From Lachnospiraceae bacterium (GTDB lineage Bacteria > Bacillota > Clostridia > Lachnospirales > Lachnospiraceae): a stretch of 64,000 nt of DNA. The notes beneath the pieces are model-generated. The model worked only from the letters and a program-made list of their open reading frames with translations, was not told the DNA's origin and made no database searches. The stretch is taken from assembly GCA_024684055.1 (NCBI GenBank), contig JAIKXN010000166.1:1-64000 (forward strand), written 5' to 3'. The position numbers were made by a program, and so were the translations under genes. Of the stretch, positions 44,377 through 53,721 are shown in pieces (the stretch's first letter is position 1; each line of letters opens with the position of its first letter).

Positions 44377-44925
44377 ATGGATGGAAGGAAAGTCGGATCC
44401 ATATGGGATGAAGTGGATGCACTGCAGAAAGAAAAGGAAGTAAGCGAAGAAGGGGGCAAATTCGCCGAGAATACCAGACTTGAAGTAGCGGAAAATAAGG
44501 AAAACGAATCCGTTTTCACAAACAACGACTCATCACAAAACGGACTGAAAGAAAACAACGTTAAATTAACAACCGAAGAAAATCCTGCAAGAACCAAAGG
44601 GTTTGAAATGAAACTTATCAGGGATGACCAGGCAGAAAAGAAAGGATTTATAAGCATTATCGCACTTGCACTCTGTGTGCTTGTGCTGGTGGGAGCCACG
44701 GTAAGCATCGTTAATATCGTAAGGGCACGTAACAGTGAACTTAAGGCTTCACAGGAGGAAATGGACAAGCTCGACAGACTAAGGAGTCTGGAATTTACCG
44801 ATGCGTCAGGCTTCTTTGGAGGAGTTGAAAGCATCTGGAGCGAAAACATTGAAAGCGAAGATAACCGTACGGATGCTCCAAAGGAAAATGAAGAAGAAAC
44901 CGGAGAAGATACGGATTCCGAATAA
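44377..44925 (+). CDS. Single-pass membrane protein, unknown
   Basis: 182 residues. A strongly charged N-terminal half (Glu/Lys-rich, about 1-90), one membrane helix (about 93-117, FISIIALALCVLVLVGA) and a short charged C-terminal tail of about 60 residues ending in many Glu/Asp. No family recognised. The ATG at 44377 follows AAAGGG and lies after the promoter TSS. Topology with the N-terminus inside is likely from the charges. It precedes the FAD protein gene by 57 bases; the two may share a transcript. Confidence 0.7.
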   Translation: MDGRKVGSIWDEVDALQKEKEVSEEGGKFAENTRLEVAENKENESVFTNNDSSQNGLKENNVKLTTEENPARTKGFEMKLIRDDQAEKKGFISIIALALCVLVLVGATVSIVNIVRARNSELKASQEEMDKLDRLRSLEFTDASGFFGGVESIWSENIESEDNRTDAPKENEEETGEDTDSE

Positions 44926-44982
44926 ACTGTTTTAAAATGACCGAAAGATTTTTACTAAAATACAATCCGGGGGGATTTACAA

Positions 44983-46362
44983 ATGAAATATGACATCATA
45001 ATCGTCGGTGCGGGACCGGGCGGAATATTCTCGGCTTACGAACTGACAAAGCTTAACAGTGATTTAAAGATTGCAATTTTTGAGGCGGGCAATCCGCTTG
45101 AAAAGAGGAAATGTCCGATTGACGGCGTCAAAGTCAAAAGCTGCATTAAGTGTCCGAGCTGTGCGATAATGAACGGCTTCGGCGGTGCGGGAGCTTTTTC
45201 GGACGGCAAATACAATATCACCAATCAGTTCGGCGGTTCTTTATACGAATATATCGGAAAAAAAGAAGCCATCGACCTCATGAAATACGTTGACGAGATC
45301 AATCTTGCGTACGGCGGGGAAGGAACAAAGTTATATTCAACCGCAGATACCAAAATAAAGAAGATGTGCCTTGAAAACGGACTTCATCTTCTGGATGCGC
45401 AGGTTAGACACCTCGGTACCGACATTAACTACGTGGTACTTGAGAATTTATACAATTATCTTAAAGAGAGAGCGGACTTTTACTTTAGAACACCTGTTGA
45501 AAAAGTTACGAAACTCGAAGACGGAAAATACGAAGTTCATACGGCCGATGCCTCGTACTCCTGCGATAAATGCATTATTTCCGTAGGACGAAGCGGAAGC
45601 AAGTGGATGGAAACGGTTTGTGCCGACCTTGACATACCCACCAAATCAAACAGAGTGGATATCGGTGTCAGAGTGGAACTTCCGGCAGAAATCTTCTCGG
45701 CGCTTACCGATGAACTTTATGAAAGCAAGATCGTTTACAGAACCGAGAAATTTGAAGACCTTGTCCGTACTTTCTGTATGAATCCGCACGGCGCCGTTGT
45801 TAACGAGAATACAAACGGCATCATTACCGTAAACGGACACAGTTACGAAGATCCTTCGAAACATACGGAAAATACGAACTTTGCACTTCTTGTATCCAAA
45901 CATTTTTCAGAGCCTTTTAAGGACAGCAACGGATACGGCGAAAGTATCGCAAGACTTTCGAACATGCTCGGCGGCGGTGTTATCGTACAGCGTTTCGGCG
46001 ATCTGGTAAGAGGAAGACGAAGCAATACGGAGAGAATTCAGGAAGGCTATGTAACACCCACGCTTGCTGCGACGCCCGGTGACTTAAGCCTCGTAATTCC
46101 GAAACGAATCCTCGACGGAATCATCGAGATGATCTATGCACTTGACAAGATCTGCCCCGGAACGGCGAATGACGACACGCTTCTTTACGGTGTGGAAGTC
46201 AAGTTTTACAACATGGAAGTCGAACTCGACAACAATCTTGAGACCAGAAACAAAGGTCTGTTTGTAATCGGCGACGGTTCCGGAGTTACACATTCGCTCT
46301 CACATGCTTCGGCAAGCGGCGTGTATGTAGCAAGATATATTTTATCCGAAATGAACAAATAA
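44983..46362 (+). CDS. FAD-dependent dehydrogenase (COG2509-like)
   Basis: 459 residues. The N-terminal dinucleotide-binding motif DIIIVGAGPGGIFSAYEL binds FAD. A Cys-rich segment with CPID...CIKCPSC (near residues 46-62) precedes the GFGGAGAFSDGKYN loop. The C-terminus has GLFVIGDGSGVTHSLSHASASG, which caps the FAD. This matches the uncharacterised FAD-dependent dehydrogenase family seen in anaerobes, where the substrate is not known. GGGGGGATTTACAA precedes the start. Next to a thioesterase. Confidence 0.9.
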   Translation: MKYDIIIVGAGPGGIFSAYELTKLNSDLKIAIFEAGNPLEKRKCPIDGVKVKSCIKCPSCAIMNGFGGAGAFSDGKYNITNQFGGSLYEYIGKKEAIDLMKYVDEINLAYGGEGTKLYSTADTKIKKMCLENGLHLLDAQVRHLGTDINYVVLENLYNYLKERADFYFRTPVEKVTKLEDGKYEVHTADASYSCDKCIISVGRSGSKWMETVCADLDIPTKSNRVDIGVRVELPAEIFSALTDELYESKIVYRTEKFEDLVRTFCMNPHGAVVNENTNGIITVNGHSYEDPSKHTENTNFALLVSKHFSEPFKDSNGYGESIARLSNMLGGGVIVQRFGDLVRGRRSNTERIQEGYVTPTLAATPGDLSLVIPKRILDGIIEMIYALDKICPGTANDDTLLYGVEVKFYNMEVELDNNLETRNKGLFVIGDGSGVTHSLSHASASGVYVARYILSEMNK

Positions 46363-46415
46363 TAAGCTTTGCTTCACATCGGATCTCACACTAAACACTA
46401 ATACCGGAGACAAAA

Positions 46416-46811
46416 ATGAAAAGCCTCGAAGAAGTAAGAGCATTTTTTGAAAATGACAGATTTGCAACCGAAAACGGAATGGTAATAGACAGCATCGGAG
46501 AAAACAGCGCGGTTTGCAGCATGGTAATCGGCAAGCGTCATCAGAACGCAGTCGGAAACGTAATGGGCGGAGTGTATTACACACTTGCGGATTTCACCTT
46601 TGCGGTAGCAGTTAACCACGAAAAAATGGGAATCGTTTCCCTTTCCTCCACGATCAATTATCACTCGGTGGCAAAAGGCGAAAAGATCATTTGCGAAGCA
46701 AAGAAAATAAAACACGGAAGAACAACGTGCAGTTACGAGATGACCTTAACGGACGAGAAAGGAAACCTCCTCGCAACTGTACTGACAACGGGGTTTGATA
46801 CCTCAAGGTAA
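46416..46811 (+). CDS. PaaI-like hotdog thioesterase
   Basis: 131 residues, hotdog fold. Motifs: GKRHQNAVGNVMGGVYYTLADFT, with the conserved Asn/Gly-rich loop and Asp near residue 60, and SSTINYHSVAKGEKI. It should hydrolyse an acyl-CoA of unknown chain. GGAGACAAAA precedes the start. It lies 53 bases after the FAD protein gene on the same strand, so the two may act in one pathway. Confidence 0.88.
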   Translation: MKSLEEVRAFFENDRFATENGMVIDSIGENSAVCSMVIGKRHQNAVGNVMGGVYYTLADFTFAVAVNHEKMGIVSLSSTINYHSVAKGEKIICEAKKIKHGRTTCSYEMTLTDEKGNLLATVLTTGFDTSR

Positions 46812-46856
46812 CCACAGTAACAATCGAATCGTTGAATTAGTTAAGGAGATTTAAGC

Positions 46857-47951
46857 ATGATAAGATTGGGAAAGGCATTTGGAATAACGAAAATAAGTGC
46901 GCTTCAGGCAGCAGCGCTTTCTGCTTTGTTTTTTGCCGTATTTATTACGTCATACAGCAGCCGTGCCGCGGGAAACAAAGACGAGCTCGGATGGGACAAC
47001 GTTAAGATCCGCGAAGTTGCCGTTTTTGAACCTGCAACCGGAATAGACAGCTACGAAGTTGCCGAAGCTGAGATCAGCGGCGGCGACAGAAACATGGAAC
47101 TTGCCTGCGGAAGCAATATTGAAGTTATCACTCCCGAAGCACAGCTTCTTATGGATATAAGCAATACACTGGGCGGACAGATCGGTATCGCCTGCGTTGA
47201 TTCGTATGTAAACGTACGTGTCGCTCCGGATCCCGAAGCAGAACCCACCGCAAAGATTTATGACGGTTCCGTTATCTTTATTAACGAAAAAGTCGGCGAC
47301 TGGTTCAGAATCACATCCGGTAATGCACAGGGATATGTAATGAGCAAGTATTTCCTTTACGGAGATCATCTTGCCGAACAGATCCTCATCGATGAGCCTT
47401 ATACAAGAGACGAGCTTCTCGTAGAAAAGAGCTACACACTCGGTATTACTCTTGAAGAAGAGGAAGCAATCAGACTTGAAAAGGAAGAGGAAGAAAGAAA
47501 AGAGAGAGAAAGACAGGCGGCAGAAAGAGAAGCTGCAAGAAAAAAAGCAATGGAAGCCGGCAACAGCTACTCTCTTGAAAATACAACGGAACTCAGAAAA
47601 GAACTGGTTAACTATGCATGTCAGTTCGTTGGTCTTAAATATGTCATGGGCGGTAACTCACTTGAAACAGGTACCGACTGCTCCGGATTCACGAAACTTA
47701 TCTACGCACATTTCGGATATGGAATCGACAGAACACCTTCGGGACAGTTCAACAACAACGGACGTCTTGTAACATATGCTGAAGCGCAGCCCGGCGATAT
47801 CATTATCTACGGCAAGAACGGCGTATGTACTCATGCCGCCATCTACATCGGCGACGGAAAGATCGTTCATGCTGCAAACAGCCGTCAGAATACATACATC
47901 GGTAATGCAACATACAACACCATCATGGGTGTTAAGAATATTATTGACTAA
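46857..47951 (+). CDS. SH3 and NlpC/P60 cell-wall hydrolase
   Basis: 364 residues. A hydrophobic N-terminal segment (about 12-36) acts as signal or anchor. Residues 85-170 hold a bacterial SH3 domain (CVDSYVNVRVAPD, SVIFINEKVGDWFRI, GYVMSKYF). A charged coiled coil (about 195-240, EEEERKER) follows, then an NlpC/P60 domain (about 245-364) with the catalytic Cys in GTDCSGFTKL, His in GVCTHAAIYIGDG and a third residue near the end. It cleaves peptidoglycan stem peptides. AAGGAGATTTAAGC precedes the start. Confidence 0.93.
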   Translation: MIRLGKAFGITKISALQAAALSALFFAVFITSYSSRAAGNKDELGWDNVKIREVAVFEPATGIDSYEVAEAEISGGDRNMELACGSNIEVITPEAQLLMDISNTLGGQIGIACVDSYVNVRVAPDPEAEPTAKIYDGSVIFINEKVGDWFRITSGNAQGYVMSKYFLYGDHLAEQILIDEPYTRDELLVEKSYTLGITLEEEEAIRLEKEEEERKERERQAAEREAARKKAMEAGNSYSLENTTELRKELVNYACQFVGLKYVMGGNSLETGTDCSGFTKLIYAHFGYGIDRTPSGQFNNNGRLVTYAEAQPGDIIIYGKNGVCTHAAIYIGDGKIVHAANSRQNTYIGNATYNTIMGVKNIID

Positions 47952-48019
47952 TCTTTGCATGGCGAAGATAATATTCAGTGCATCGCGAAATAACAGTATC
48001 TTTATCGGAAGTGTGGAAA

Positions 48020-49444
48020 ATGACTAATCTGCCCGAGGAATTTGAAAAAAGAATGAAAGAAATGCTGGGCGGGGAATACGAAGCATTTAAAGCGTCCTTT
48101 AACGAGTCCAGACGGATCGGGATCAGAGTCAATACGCTGAAAACGGATACGGATACCTTCCTTAAGTTATTTCCGGGCAATCCTGAAAAAATAAAATGGT
48201 GTGAAACGGGATTTTTCACATCTACAGATGAAAAGTACGGAAGGCTCTCTCAGCATGATGCGGGAGCCTTCTATATGCAGGAACCTTCTGCACAGGCAGT
48301 TGCGGCATCCCTCGGAAGCGTCATGGATTTAAAGGGACGAAAAGTCCTGGATCTCTGTGCGGCGCCCGGCGGCAAATCCACCCAGCTTGCATCAATGATG
48401 GCAGGCGAAGGAGTGCTTGTTTCCAATGAGATAAACAGGGAAAGAGCCGCGATCCTTTCTTCGAATATCGAAAGAATGGGCGTCAGAAACTGCGTGGTTT
48501 TAAACGAAACACCCGAAAGAATAGCGGAGACTTTCGAAAACTGGTTTGACGCGGTTGTTGTTGATGCACCGTGCTCCGGAGAAGGAATGTTTCGAAAAGA
48601 CGAGACGGCACTTCGCGAATGGAGTCCCGCAAACGTTGAAATGTGCGCAGACAGACAGAAGGATATATTAAGGGAAGCCGTAAAGACTTTAAAGGACGGC
48701 GGAATTCTTGTTTATTCGACATGTACTTTCGCGGTTGACGAAGATGAAAAGCAGATGGCTGAATTTCTTTGCGAATACCCCGAATTTGAAATCATCGAAT
48801 GTGAGAATTTTAAGTTTTTCGACAAGGGTTTTACTTCCTTTGAATTTGAAGGAAAGAAAGTTTCGGACGATCCGAAGTTAAAAGAAAGCCTGGAAAAATG
48901 TGCAAGGCTCTGGCCTCATAAAATCGACGGCGAAGGACATTTTATCTGCATCCTTAAAAAGAGGGGTTCGGATGAAACCGTCGGGGAAAAGAAAAAGAAA
49001 AAATCGGAAAGAAACAACAGACCGGACAAAAAGTCAATCGGGCTTATAAAAGATTTTTTCAGTGATATGATCGTAAATTTTGAACCGGACTTCGACAATA
49101 CTGTATGTTTTGCGGATTCGGTTTATCTTTTGCCGAAAGACTTTAATATTTCTTTAAAAGGGCTTAAAATTCAAAGAGCGGGACTTCTGCTCGGCGAGAT
49201 AAAAAAAGACAGATTTGAACCGTCGCATTCCCTTGCGATGGCTTTGAATAAAAACAACTGCATAAGATGTGCAGAACTTGACGAGGATGAAGCGCTTAAA
49301 TTCAGACACGGTGAAGAACTGAGAAAAGATCTTCCCAACGGCTGGACGCTCATGCTTGTAAACGGGGTTTCTCTTGGCTGGGGAAAGGTTGCAAACGGGG
49401 CAATAAAGAATCATTACCCCAAGGGTTTACGTATCAAATTTTAA
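48020..49444 (+). CDS. RsmF/RsmB-type rRNA cytosine-C5 methyltransferase
   Basis: About 474 residues. N-terminal RNA-binding part, then a SAM-binding domain with LDLCAAPGGKSTQLA, the two catalytic Cys in VDAPCSGEGMFRKDE and STCTFAVDEDE, and a C-terminal PUA-like RsmF domain (GLKIQRAGLLLGEIKK). This layout is that of RsmF/YebU-like enzymes that methylate C in 16S rRNA. The start is uncertain: ATG 48020 has a weak GGAA site, and an upstream GTG in frame is possible. Substrate position is from family knowledge only. Confidence 0.9.
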   Translation: MTNLPEEFEKRMKEMLGGEYEAFKASFNESRRIGIRVNTLKTDTDTFLKLFPGNPEKIKWCETGFFTSTDEKYGRLSQHDAGAFYMQEPSAQAVAASLGSVMDLKGRKVLDLCAAPGGKSTQLASMMAGEGVLVSNEINRERAAILSSNIERMGVRNCVVLNETPERIAETFENWFDAVVVDAPCSGEGMFRKDETALREWSPANVEMCADRQKDILREAVKTLKDGGILVYSTCTFAVDEDEKQMAEFLCEYPEFEIIECENFKFFDKGFTSFEFEGKKVSDDPKLKESLEKCARLWPHKIDGEGHFICILKKRGSDETVGEKKKKKSERNNRPDKKSIGLIKDFFSDMIVNFEPDFDNTVCFADSVYLLPKDFNISLKGLKIQRAGLLLGEIKKDRFEPSHSLAMALNKNNCIRCAELDEDEALKFRHGEELRKDLPNGWTLMLVNGVSLGWGKVANGAIKNHYPKGLRIKF

Positions 49445-49462
49445 TTTTCAAGGGAGACAAAT

Positions 49463-50422
49463 ATGAAAACAAAGGTTTATATCGACGGAAGCGAAGGAAC
49501 CACGGGGCTTCGTATCAATGAGAGATTCGAAAACAGAGACGACATCGAAATCTTAAGAATTGATTCCGAAAAACGTAAGGATCCCGAAGAACGAAGAAAG
49601 TTCATCAATGCTTCCGACATTACATTTCTCTGCCTTCCCGATGCGGCGGCAATAGAAGCGGTAAGCCTTATAGATAAGGATAATGACCATACGGTTATTA
49701 TTGATGCATCGACAGCACACAGAACCAATCCCGACTGGGCATACGGAATTCCCGAACTCGGCAAGGATTTCAGAGAAAAGATTGCAAAGAGCAACAGGAT
49801 CGCAGTTCCGGGATGTTATGCTTCGGGATTCATGATGGATGTTTATCCCCTTTTAAAAATGGGCTACATCGGAAGCGATTATCCTGTATGCGTTAATGCG
49901 CTTTCAGGTTATTCGGGAGCGGGAAAGAAAGCCATTGCCCTTTACGAAGCAGAGGACAAGAGAAACGATCTTTATGCGCCCAGAATGTATGCGCTCGCAC
50001 AGCAGCATAAGCATCTTAAGGAAATGAAAGCGATTTCCGGACTCGACAGAGAACCTCTTTTCGTTCCGGTTGTAGACGATTATTACTGCGGAATGATTGT
50101 TACATTCCCCATTTATACATATCTTTTAAAGAAAAAAGCCACACCCGAAGATTTGCAGAAAGCAGTAAGCGAATACTTCGAAGGCGAACAGTTCATTAAG
50201 GTTATGCCTTTCGGCTCAGAGGAAGAGATGAACAGTTTCTTCCATGCTAATGATTTCGCCGGTCGTGACGATGCCAAAATTTATATCACGGGAAATGAAG
50301 AAAGAATCCTTGTTTCTTCCATTTTCGACAATCTCGGAAAGGGAGCTTCGGGTGCAGCGATCCAGTGCATGAACATCCGTCTTGGCCTTCCCGAAGAGAC
50401 CGGATTAAATATCGGCAAATAA
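49463..50422 (+). CDS. argC: N-acetyl-gamma-glutamyl-phosphate reductase, type 2
   Basis: 319 residues. It reduces N-acetylglutamyl phosphate in arginine synthesis. The N-terminal NAD-binding motif YIDGSEGTTGLRINERF, the catalytic Cys in VPGCYASGFMM, and the length (shorter than 345-residue type 1 enzymes) indicate the type 2 form. AAGGGAGACAAAT precedes the start. No other arginine gene is in the window, so it is separated from the rest of the pathway. Very close to the plsC-like gene after it. Confidence 0.92.
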   Translation: MKTKVYIDGSEGTTGLRINERFENRDDIEILRIDSEKRKDPEERRKFINASDITFLCLPDAAAIEAVSLIDKDNDHTVIIDASTAHRTNPDWAYGIPELGKDFREKIAKSNRIAVPGCYASGFMMDVYPLLKMGYIGSDYPVCVNALSGYSGAGKKAIALYEAEDKRNDLYAPRMYALAQQHKHLKEMKAISGLDREPLFVPVVDDYYCGMIVTFPIYTYLLKKKATPEDLQKAVSEYFEGEQFIKVMPFGSEEEMNSFFHANDFAGRDDAKIYITGNEERILVSSIFDNLGKGASGAAIQCMNIRLGLPEETGLNIGK

Positions 50423-50510
50423 CAACCGGAATCAGCGCGGTTAAATAATTTTGAATTTCTGAGAAAATCAAACTAAAATTTACCCGTTTCAGGGTTAGAA
50501 AGAGGCAAAA

Positions 50511-51356
50511 ATGCTTTATATTTTATCGGCACTTGCATTACTCAGTGCCATTGGAACACATCTTTTGTTTAAATGGTATACTTCCCCCTGGCACATCCTT
50601 GTATTTGTCGGTGTGCTTCTCGGATGGGTTATTATCTGGGAACTGCTCTGGTGGCTGTTTATATTTATCAACTCACTTTTTGTGGACAAAAAGAAAGAAG
50701 TGACCAAACCGTCGTTATATTACAGATGGTTCTTCCTGGAAACGATCAGAATAGCATTTTTCTTCCTTAATGTTCATATTCATGTTGAAGGAATGGAAAA
50801 ACTTCCGAAACCCGGCGAGAGATTTCTTGTGGTATCGAACCATTTGTCAAACTACGATCCCATGAGTGTTCTTTACGTTTTAAGAAAACATCTTCTTGTT
50901 TTCGTCAGCAAGCCCGAAAACTTCAATATCCCCATGGTAGGTTCTCTGATTCACAAACTCGGATTCATGGCAATCGACAGGGATAATGTCAAAAATGCGC
51001 TTGTTACGATAAACAAAGCTGCCGATTACATCAAAAACGACGTATCCAGCGTTTTCATTTTCCCGGAAGGAACAAGAAACAGAACACAGACGCCGCTTCT
51101 TGAGTTTAGAAACGGTGCTTTCAAAATAGCGACCAAGGCCGGATGTCCCATGGTTGTAATCGCAATTTCAGGAACTGAAAAGGTTAAAAAGACCATACCC
51201 AGAAGATCTGACGTATATCTTAAAATAGTTGAAGTTATTCCTGCCGAGACAGTAAAGTCAATGCGTACGACCGATCTTTCGGAGCATACGTTCAAGCTTA
51301 TCTACGACAATATCACTCACGGCAAGGAAAACCTTGAAAAAGATGAAAACAAATAA
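50511..51356 (+). CDS. 1-acylglycerol-3-phosphate acyltransferase (PlsC-like)
   Basis: 281 residues. Two hydrophobic N-terminal segments (about 1-55) anchor it. The acyltransferase motifs SNHLSNYDP (HX4D) and FPEGTRNR are intact near residues 104 and 184. It makes phosphatidic acid for membrane lipids. AGAAAGAGGC precedes the start. The 3' end, including the stop codon, is duplicated 71 bases downstream, which is described under repeats. Confidence 0.92.
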   Translation: MLYILSALALLSAIGTHLLFKWYTSPWHILVFVGVLLGWVIIWELLWWLFIFINSLFVDKKKEVTKPSLYYRWFFLETIRIAFFFLNVHIHVEGMEKLPKPGERFLVVSNHLSNYDPMSVLYVLRKHLLVFVSKPENFNIPMVGSLIHKLGFMAIDRDNVKNALVTINKAADYIKNDVSSVFIFPEGTRNRTQTPLLEFRNGAFKIATKAGCPMVVIAISGTEKVKKTIPRRSDVYLKIVEVIPAETVKSMRTTDLSEHTFKLIYDNITHGKENLEKDENK

Positions 51357-51429
51357 AACCTGAACCGCTGCCGCAGGATGGCATGTCGAAAACGCAGGAT
51401 AATATCGAAAAAGATGAAAACAAATAAAA
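51336..51429 (+). repeat. Duplicated 3' end of the PlsC-like gene
   Basis: An identical 23-bp sequence GAAAAAGATGAAAACAAATA plus AAA occurs at 51336-51358 (last codons and stop of the gene) and at 51407-51429. The second copy lies just before the ribosome site of the DUF805 gene. Confidence 0.9.
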
Positions 51430-51458
51430 GGGCAAAGCAGAAACAACGGAGGGGAGAT

Positions 51459-52079
51459 ATGGACGTTAATTTTTTTTCAGCCCAGATAAAACAGTGGAAA
51501 AGAATATTTGATTATAAAGGAACGAGCACGGTAAAGGAATTTATATTCCCTGTGATCTTTAATGTCATTCTCGGCGTGATCGACCTGATATTAACATTCT
51601 TTGCTTTTTGTTTCGCAGCAAATTATGATGAATTGCTTTTCTTTATTTTCGTCATACCTGCGAGCATCATCACGCTTTATCTGCTTCTTTCGATCATCCC
51701 CGGAATTTCTCTTACGGTAAGAAGACTTCGCGCCGCAGGAAAGAGCGGATGGTGGGCGCTGCTTCTTCTTGTTTTCGGAATAGGACATGCGTATCTTCTT
51801 GTTTTGTGTACAGCGGTTACGATTTCCGCAGGAGGTTCGGCATTTATTCCGTCTTCCAACGCGCCGGAAGCCATTTACGGACCGCCGCCCGAATATTTCG
51901 ATCCCGATTACAATCAGAATGTCGATGTATACGGACCGCCGGAAGATTTTGAGCCGGATGAAAATCAGAATGAAGACGTATACGGACCGCCTTATACCAT
52001 AGAGCCGGATCCAAACGATTTCGATCCGATAGAGAACGCTGAGCCTGCCATTTACGGACCGCCTGAAATGTTCAAATAA
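51459..52079 (+). CDS. DUF805-like membrane protein with YGPP-repeat tail
   Basis: 206 residues. Residues 28-122 hold three or four hydrophobic helices with a DUF805 pattern (LTVRRLRAAGKSGWWALL). The last about 70 residues are acidic and contain four YGPP repeats at 140, 158, 175 and 199, most in the frame [IV]YGPP[PE]. The ATG at 51459 follows GGAGGGGAGA; in-frame starts farther upstream lie in the 3' duplication of the preceding gene. It lies 23 bases before the radical SAM/SPASM gene and may be its substrate. Function unknown. Confidence 0.85.
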   Translation: MDVNFFSAQIKQWKRIFDYKGTSTVKEFIFPVIFNVILGVIDLILTFFAFCFAANYDELLFFIFVIPASIITLYLLLSIIPGISLTVRRLRAAGKSGWWALLLLVFGIGHAYLLVLCTAVTISAGGSAFIPSSNAPEAIYGPPPEYFDPDYNQNVDVYGPPEDFEPDENQNEDVYGPPYTIEPDPNDFDPIENAEPAIYGPPEMFK

Positions 52080-52102
52080 ATAATCAGACCCGGGAGACTG
52101 AA

Positions 52103-53206
52103 ATGTTAAAAAAAGCAAAAAACAACTCCGGTCTTACCGCAAAAATTAAAAAAGATCATATGCAGCAACTTGCAGACTACAGGGAAGAGACATTGAGACC
52201 GAATCCGGATCTCAGGTCTCTTTTCTTGGAAATAACCCCGTTTTGCAATGAGCATTGTCTTCACTGCGGTTCAAGATGCGGAGATATAGACGTAAGCGGA
52301 ATGCTTACGGCTGATGAAATAAAAGATATTCTCATACAGGTAAAAAACGATTTCGACATATCCAATATGCGCCTTTGCGTAACCGGCGGAGAGCCTCTTC
52401 TTCGCCCTGAGTTTTTTGAAATAATGGAATTTGCGAAAAACGCAGGCTTCAGATGGGGCATGACTTCAAACGGAACGCTTATCACAAAGGAAGTTGCCCA
52501 AAAACTTAAAGAAACCGGACTCAGGACCGTATCGATAAGTGTCGACGGTCTTAAAGAAAACCACGAATGGTTCAGACAGTCGCCCGGCGCTTACGAAAAG
52601 ACCATAGAGGGAATCAAAAACCTTATTGAGCAGGATATTAACCACGTCCAGATCACAACAGTAATCTATCACAAAAACATAAATGAACTCGACGCCATGT
52701 ACGAGGAATTCAAAAAAGTCGGTGTCCGTTCATGGAGAGTCATAAACATCGAGCCCATCGGAAGGGCAAAGGACAATCCGGATCTTATGCTTTCAAAAGC
52801 CGAATACAGAAAGCTTTTCGACTTCATCAGAAACAAAAGATTCGAAGACAAAATGGAAGTTACCTACGGCTGTTCCCATTATCTCGGTGTTGACATGGAA
52901 AGGGAAGTCAGAAAATGGTACTTCCTCTGCAACGCCGGCGTTTACACAGCCAGCATCATGTACAACGGGGATATCGGCGGATGCCTTGATATCGAAAGGC
53001 GCCCCGAGCTCATTCAGGGAAATGTCAGAAAAGACAACTTCAAAGAAGTATGGCAGAACCGCTTCGAGAATTTCAGAAACGATTTCCGAAAGACCGGTCC
53101 CTGCGCCGACTGTCCCGATTACAAATTCTGCGCAGGAGATTCCTTCCACACCTGGAACTTCGACGAAATGAAGCCAAACCTCTGCATGAAAGGCATTTTA
53201 TTTTGA
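52103..53206 (+). CDS. Radical SAM/SPASM enzyme
   Basis: 367 residues. The AdoMet radical motif is CNEHCLHC (CX3CX2C, Cys48, Cys52, Cys55), with CVTGGEPLLRPEF for SAM binding. The C-terminal SPASM domain has YGCSHYLGV, FLCNAGVY, CADCPDYKFC and a last Cys, enough for extra Fe-S clusters. From memory it resembles the rSAM/lipoprotein family (TIGR04133) of Bacteroides, with the WECTLRCN-like strand and CADC. The gene follows the YGPP protein by 23 bases; a lipoprotein lies about 520 bases downstream. Substrate unknown. Its stop TGA begins a REP-like palindrome. Confidence 0.92.
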   Translation: MLKKAKNNSGLTAKIKKDHMQQLADYREETLRPNPDLRSLFLEITPFCNEHCLHCGSRCGDIDVSGMLTADEIKDILIQVKNDFDISNMRLCVTGGEPLLRPEFFEIMEFAKNAGFRWGMTSNGTLITKEVAQKLKETGLRTVSISVDGLKENHEWFRQSPGAYEKTIEGIKNLIEQDINHVQITTVIYHKNINELDAMYEEFKKVGVRSWRVINIEPIGRAKDNPDLMLSKAEYRKLFDFIRNKRFEDKMEVTYGCSHYLGVDMEREVRKWYFLCNAGVYTASIMYNGDIGGCLDIERRPELIQGNVRKDNFKEVWQNRFENFRNDFRKTGPCADCPDYKFCAGDSFHTWNFDEMKPNLCMKGILF

Positions 53207-53232
53207 CACAGGGGGACGGGGTTTGTGTGTCA
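53204..53232 (+). repeat. REP-like palindrome at the radical SAM stop codon
   Basis: TGACACA (53204-53210) and TGTGTCA (53226-53232) are perfect arms around GGGGGACGGGG. From memory TGACACA-GGGGACGG-TGTGTCA elements are dispersed in many Clostridia and are linked to Y1 (RAYT) transposases. The rest of 53233-53400 shows nothing further. Confidence 0.7.
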
Positions 53233-53400
53233 TTTCCACAGATCCGGGCTTTTTATATCATAATAATGCAAATCGCAATTTGATGGGATAAAGCAAAAGG
53301 GAGACAGCTGAAAGAAATGAAACAGATCGGGTATTAGATGTCAGGACTGCAACGAAGGGATTCATTCAGATATTTTCAATAAAGGAAAGAAGGAACATAA

Positions 53401-53577
53401 ATGGATATTTCTTGTGAAGAATGCGCAAATTTTGTATTTGACGATGATGAAGAAGAATATGTATGCTGCGTGAGCATGGATGAGGACGATTATATTCGTC
53501 TGAATACGGACTCACATTATCAGTGTCCGTACTATCAGTGCGGGGATGAATACAAGATAGTCAGACACCAGATGTGA
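53401..53577 (+). CDS. DUF6472-like Cys-rich miniprotein
   Basis: 58 residues, very acidic, with Cys in CEEC, VCCV and CPYYQC, which could bind one metal ion. The pattern (Y-D-D-E, MDEDD, CPYY, DEY-IV-HQ) matches the DUF6472 family of Lachnospiraceae miniproteins. AAGGAACATAA precedes the ATG. It is shorter than 60 codons and easily missed. Confidence 0.85.
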   Translation: MDISCEECANFVFDDDEEEYVCCVSMDEDDYIRLNTDSHYQCPYYQCGDEYKIVRHQM

Positions 53578-53721
53578 TTTAGACATTTGAGCAAACAGAC
53601 ATCAGACGAAATTAAGGATTCAGATGTAATCAGGACTTTGCAAAATATAAAATCCGGGCCGGTGTAAGATAAACATCGGATATAATAAAAAAAAGAAAAT
53701 GAAAAGTGAGGGGAAATAAAT

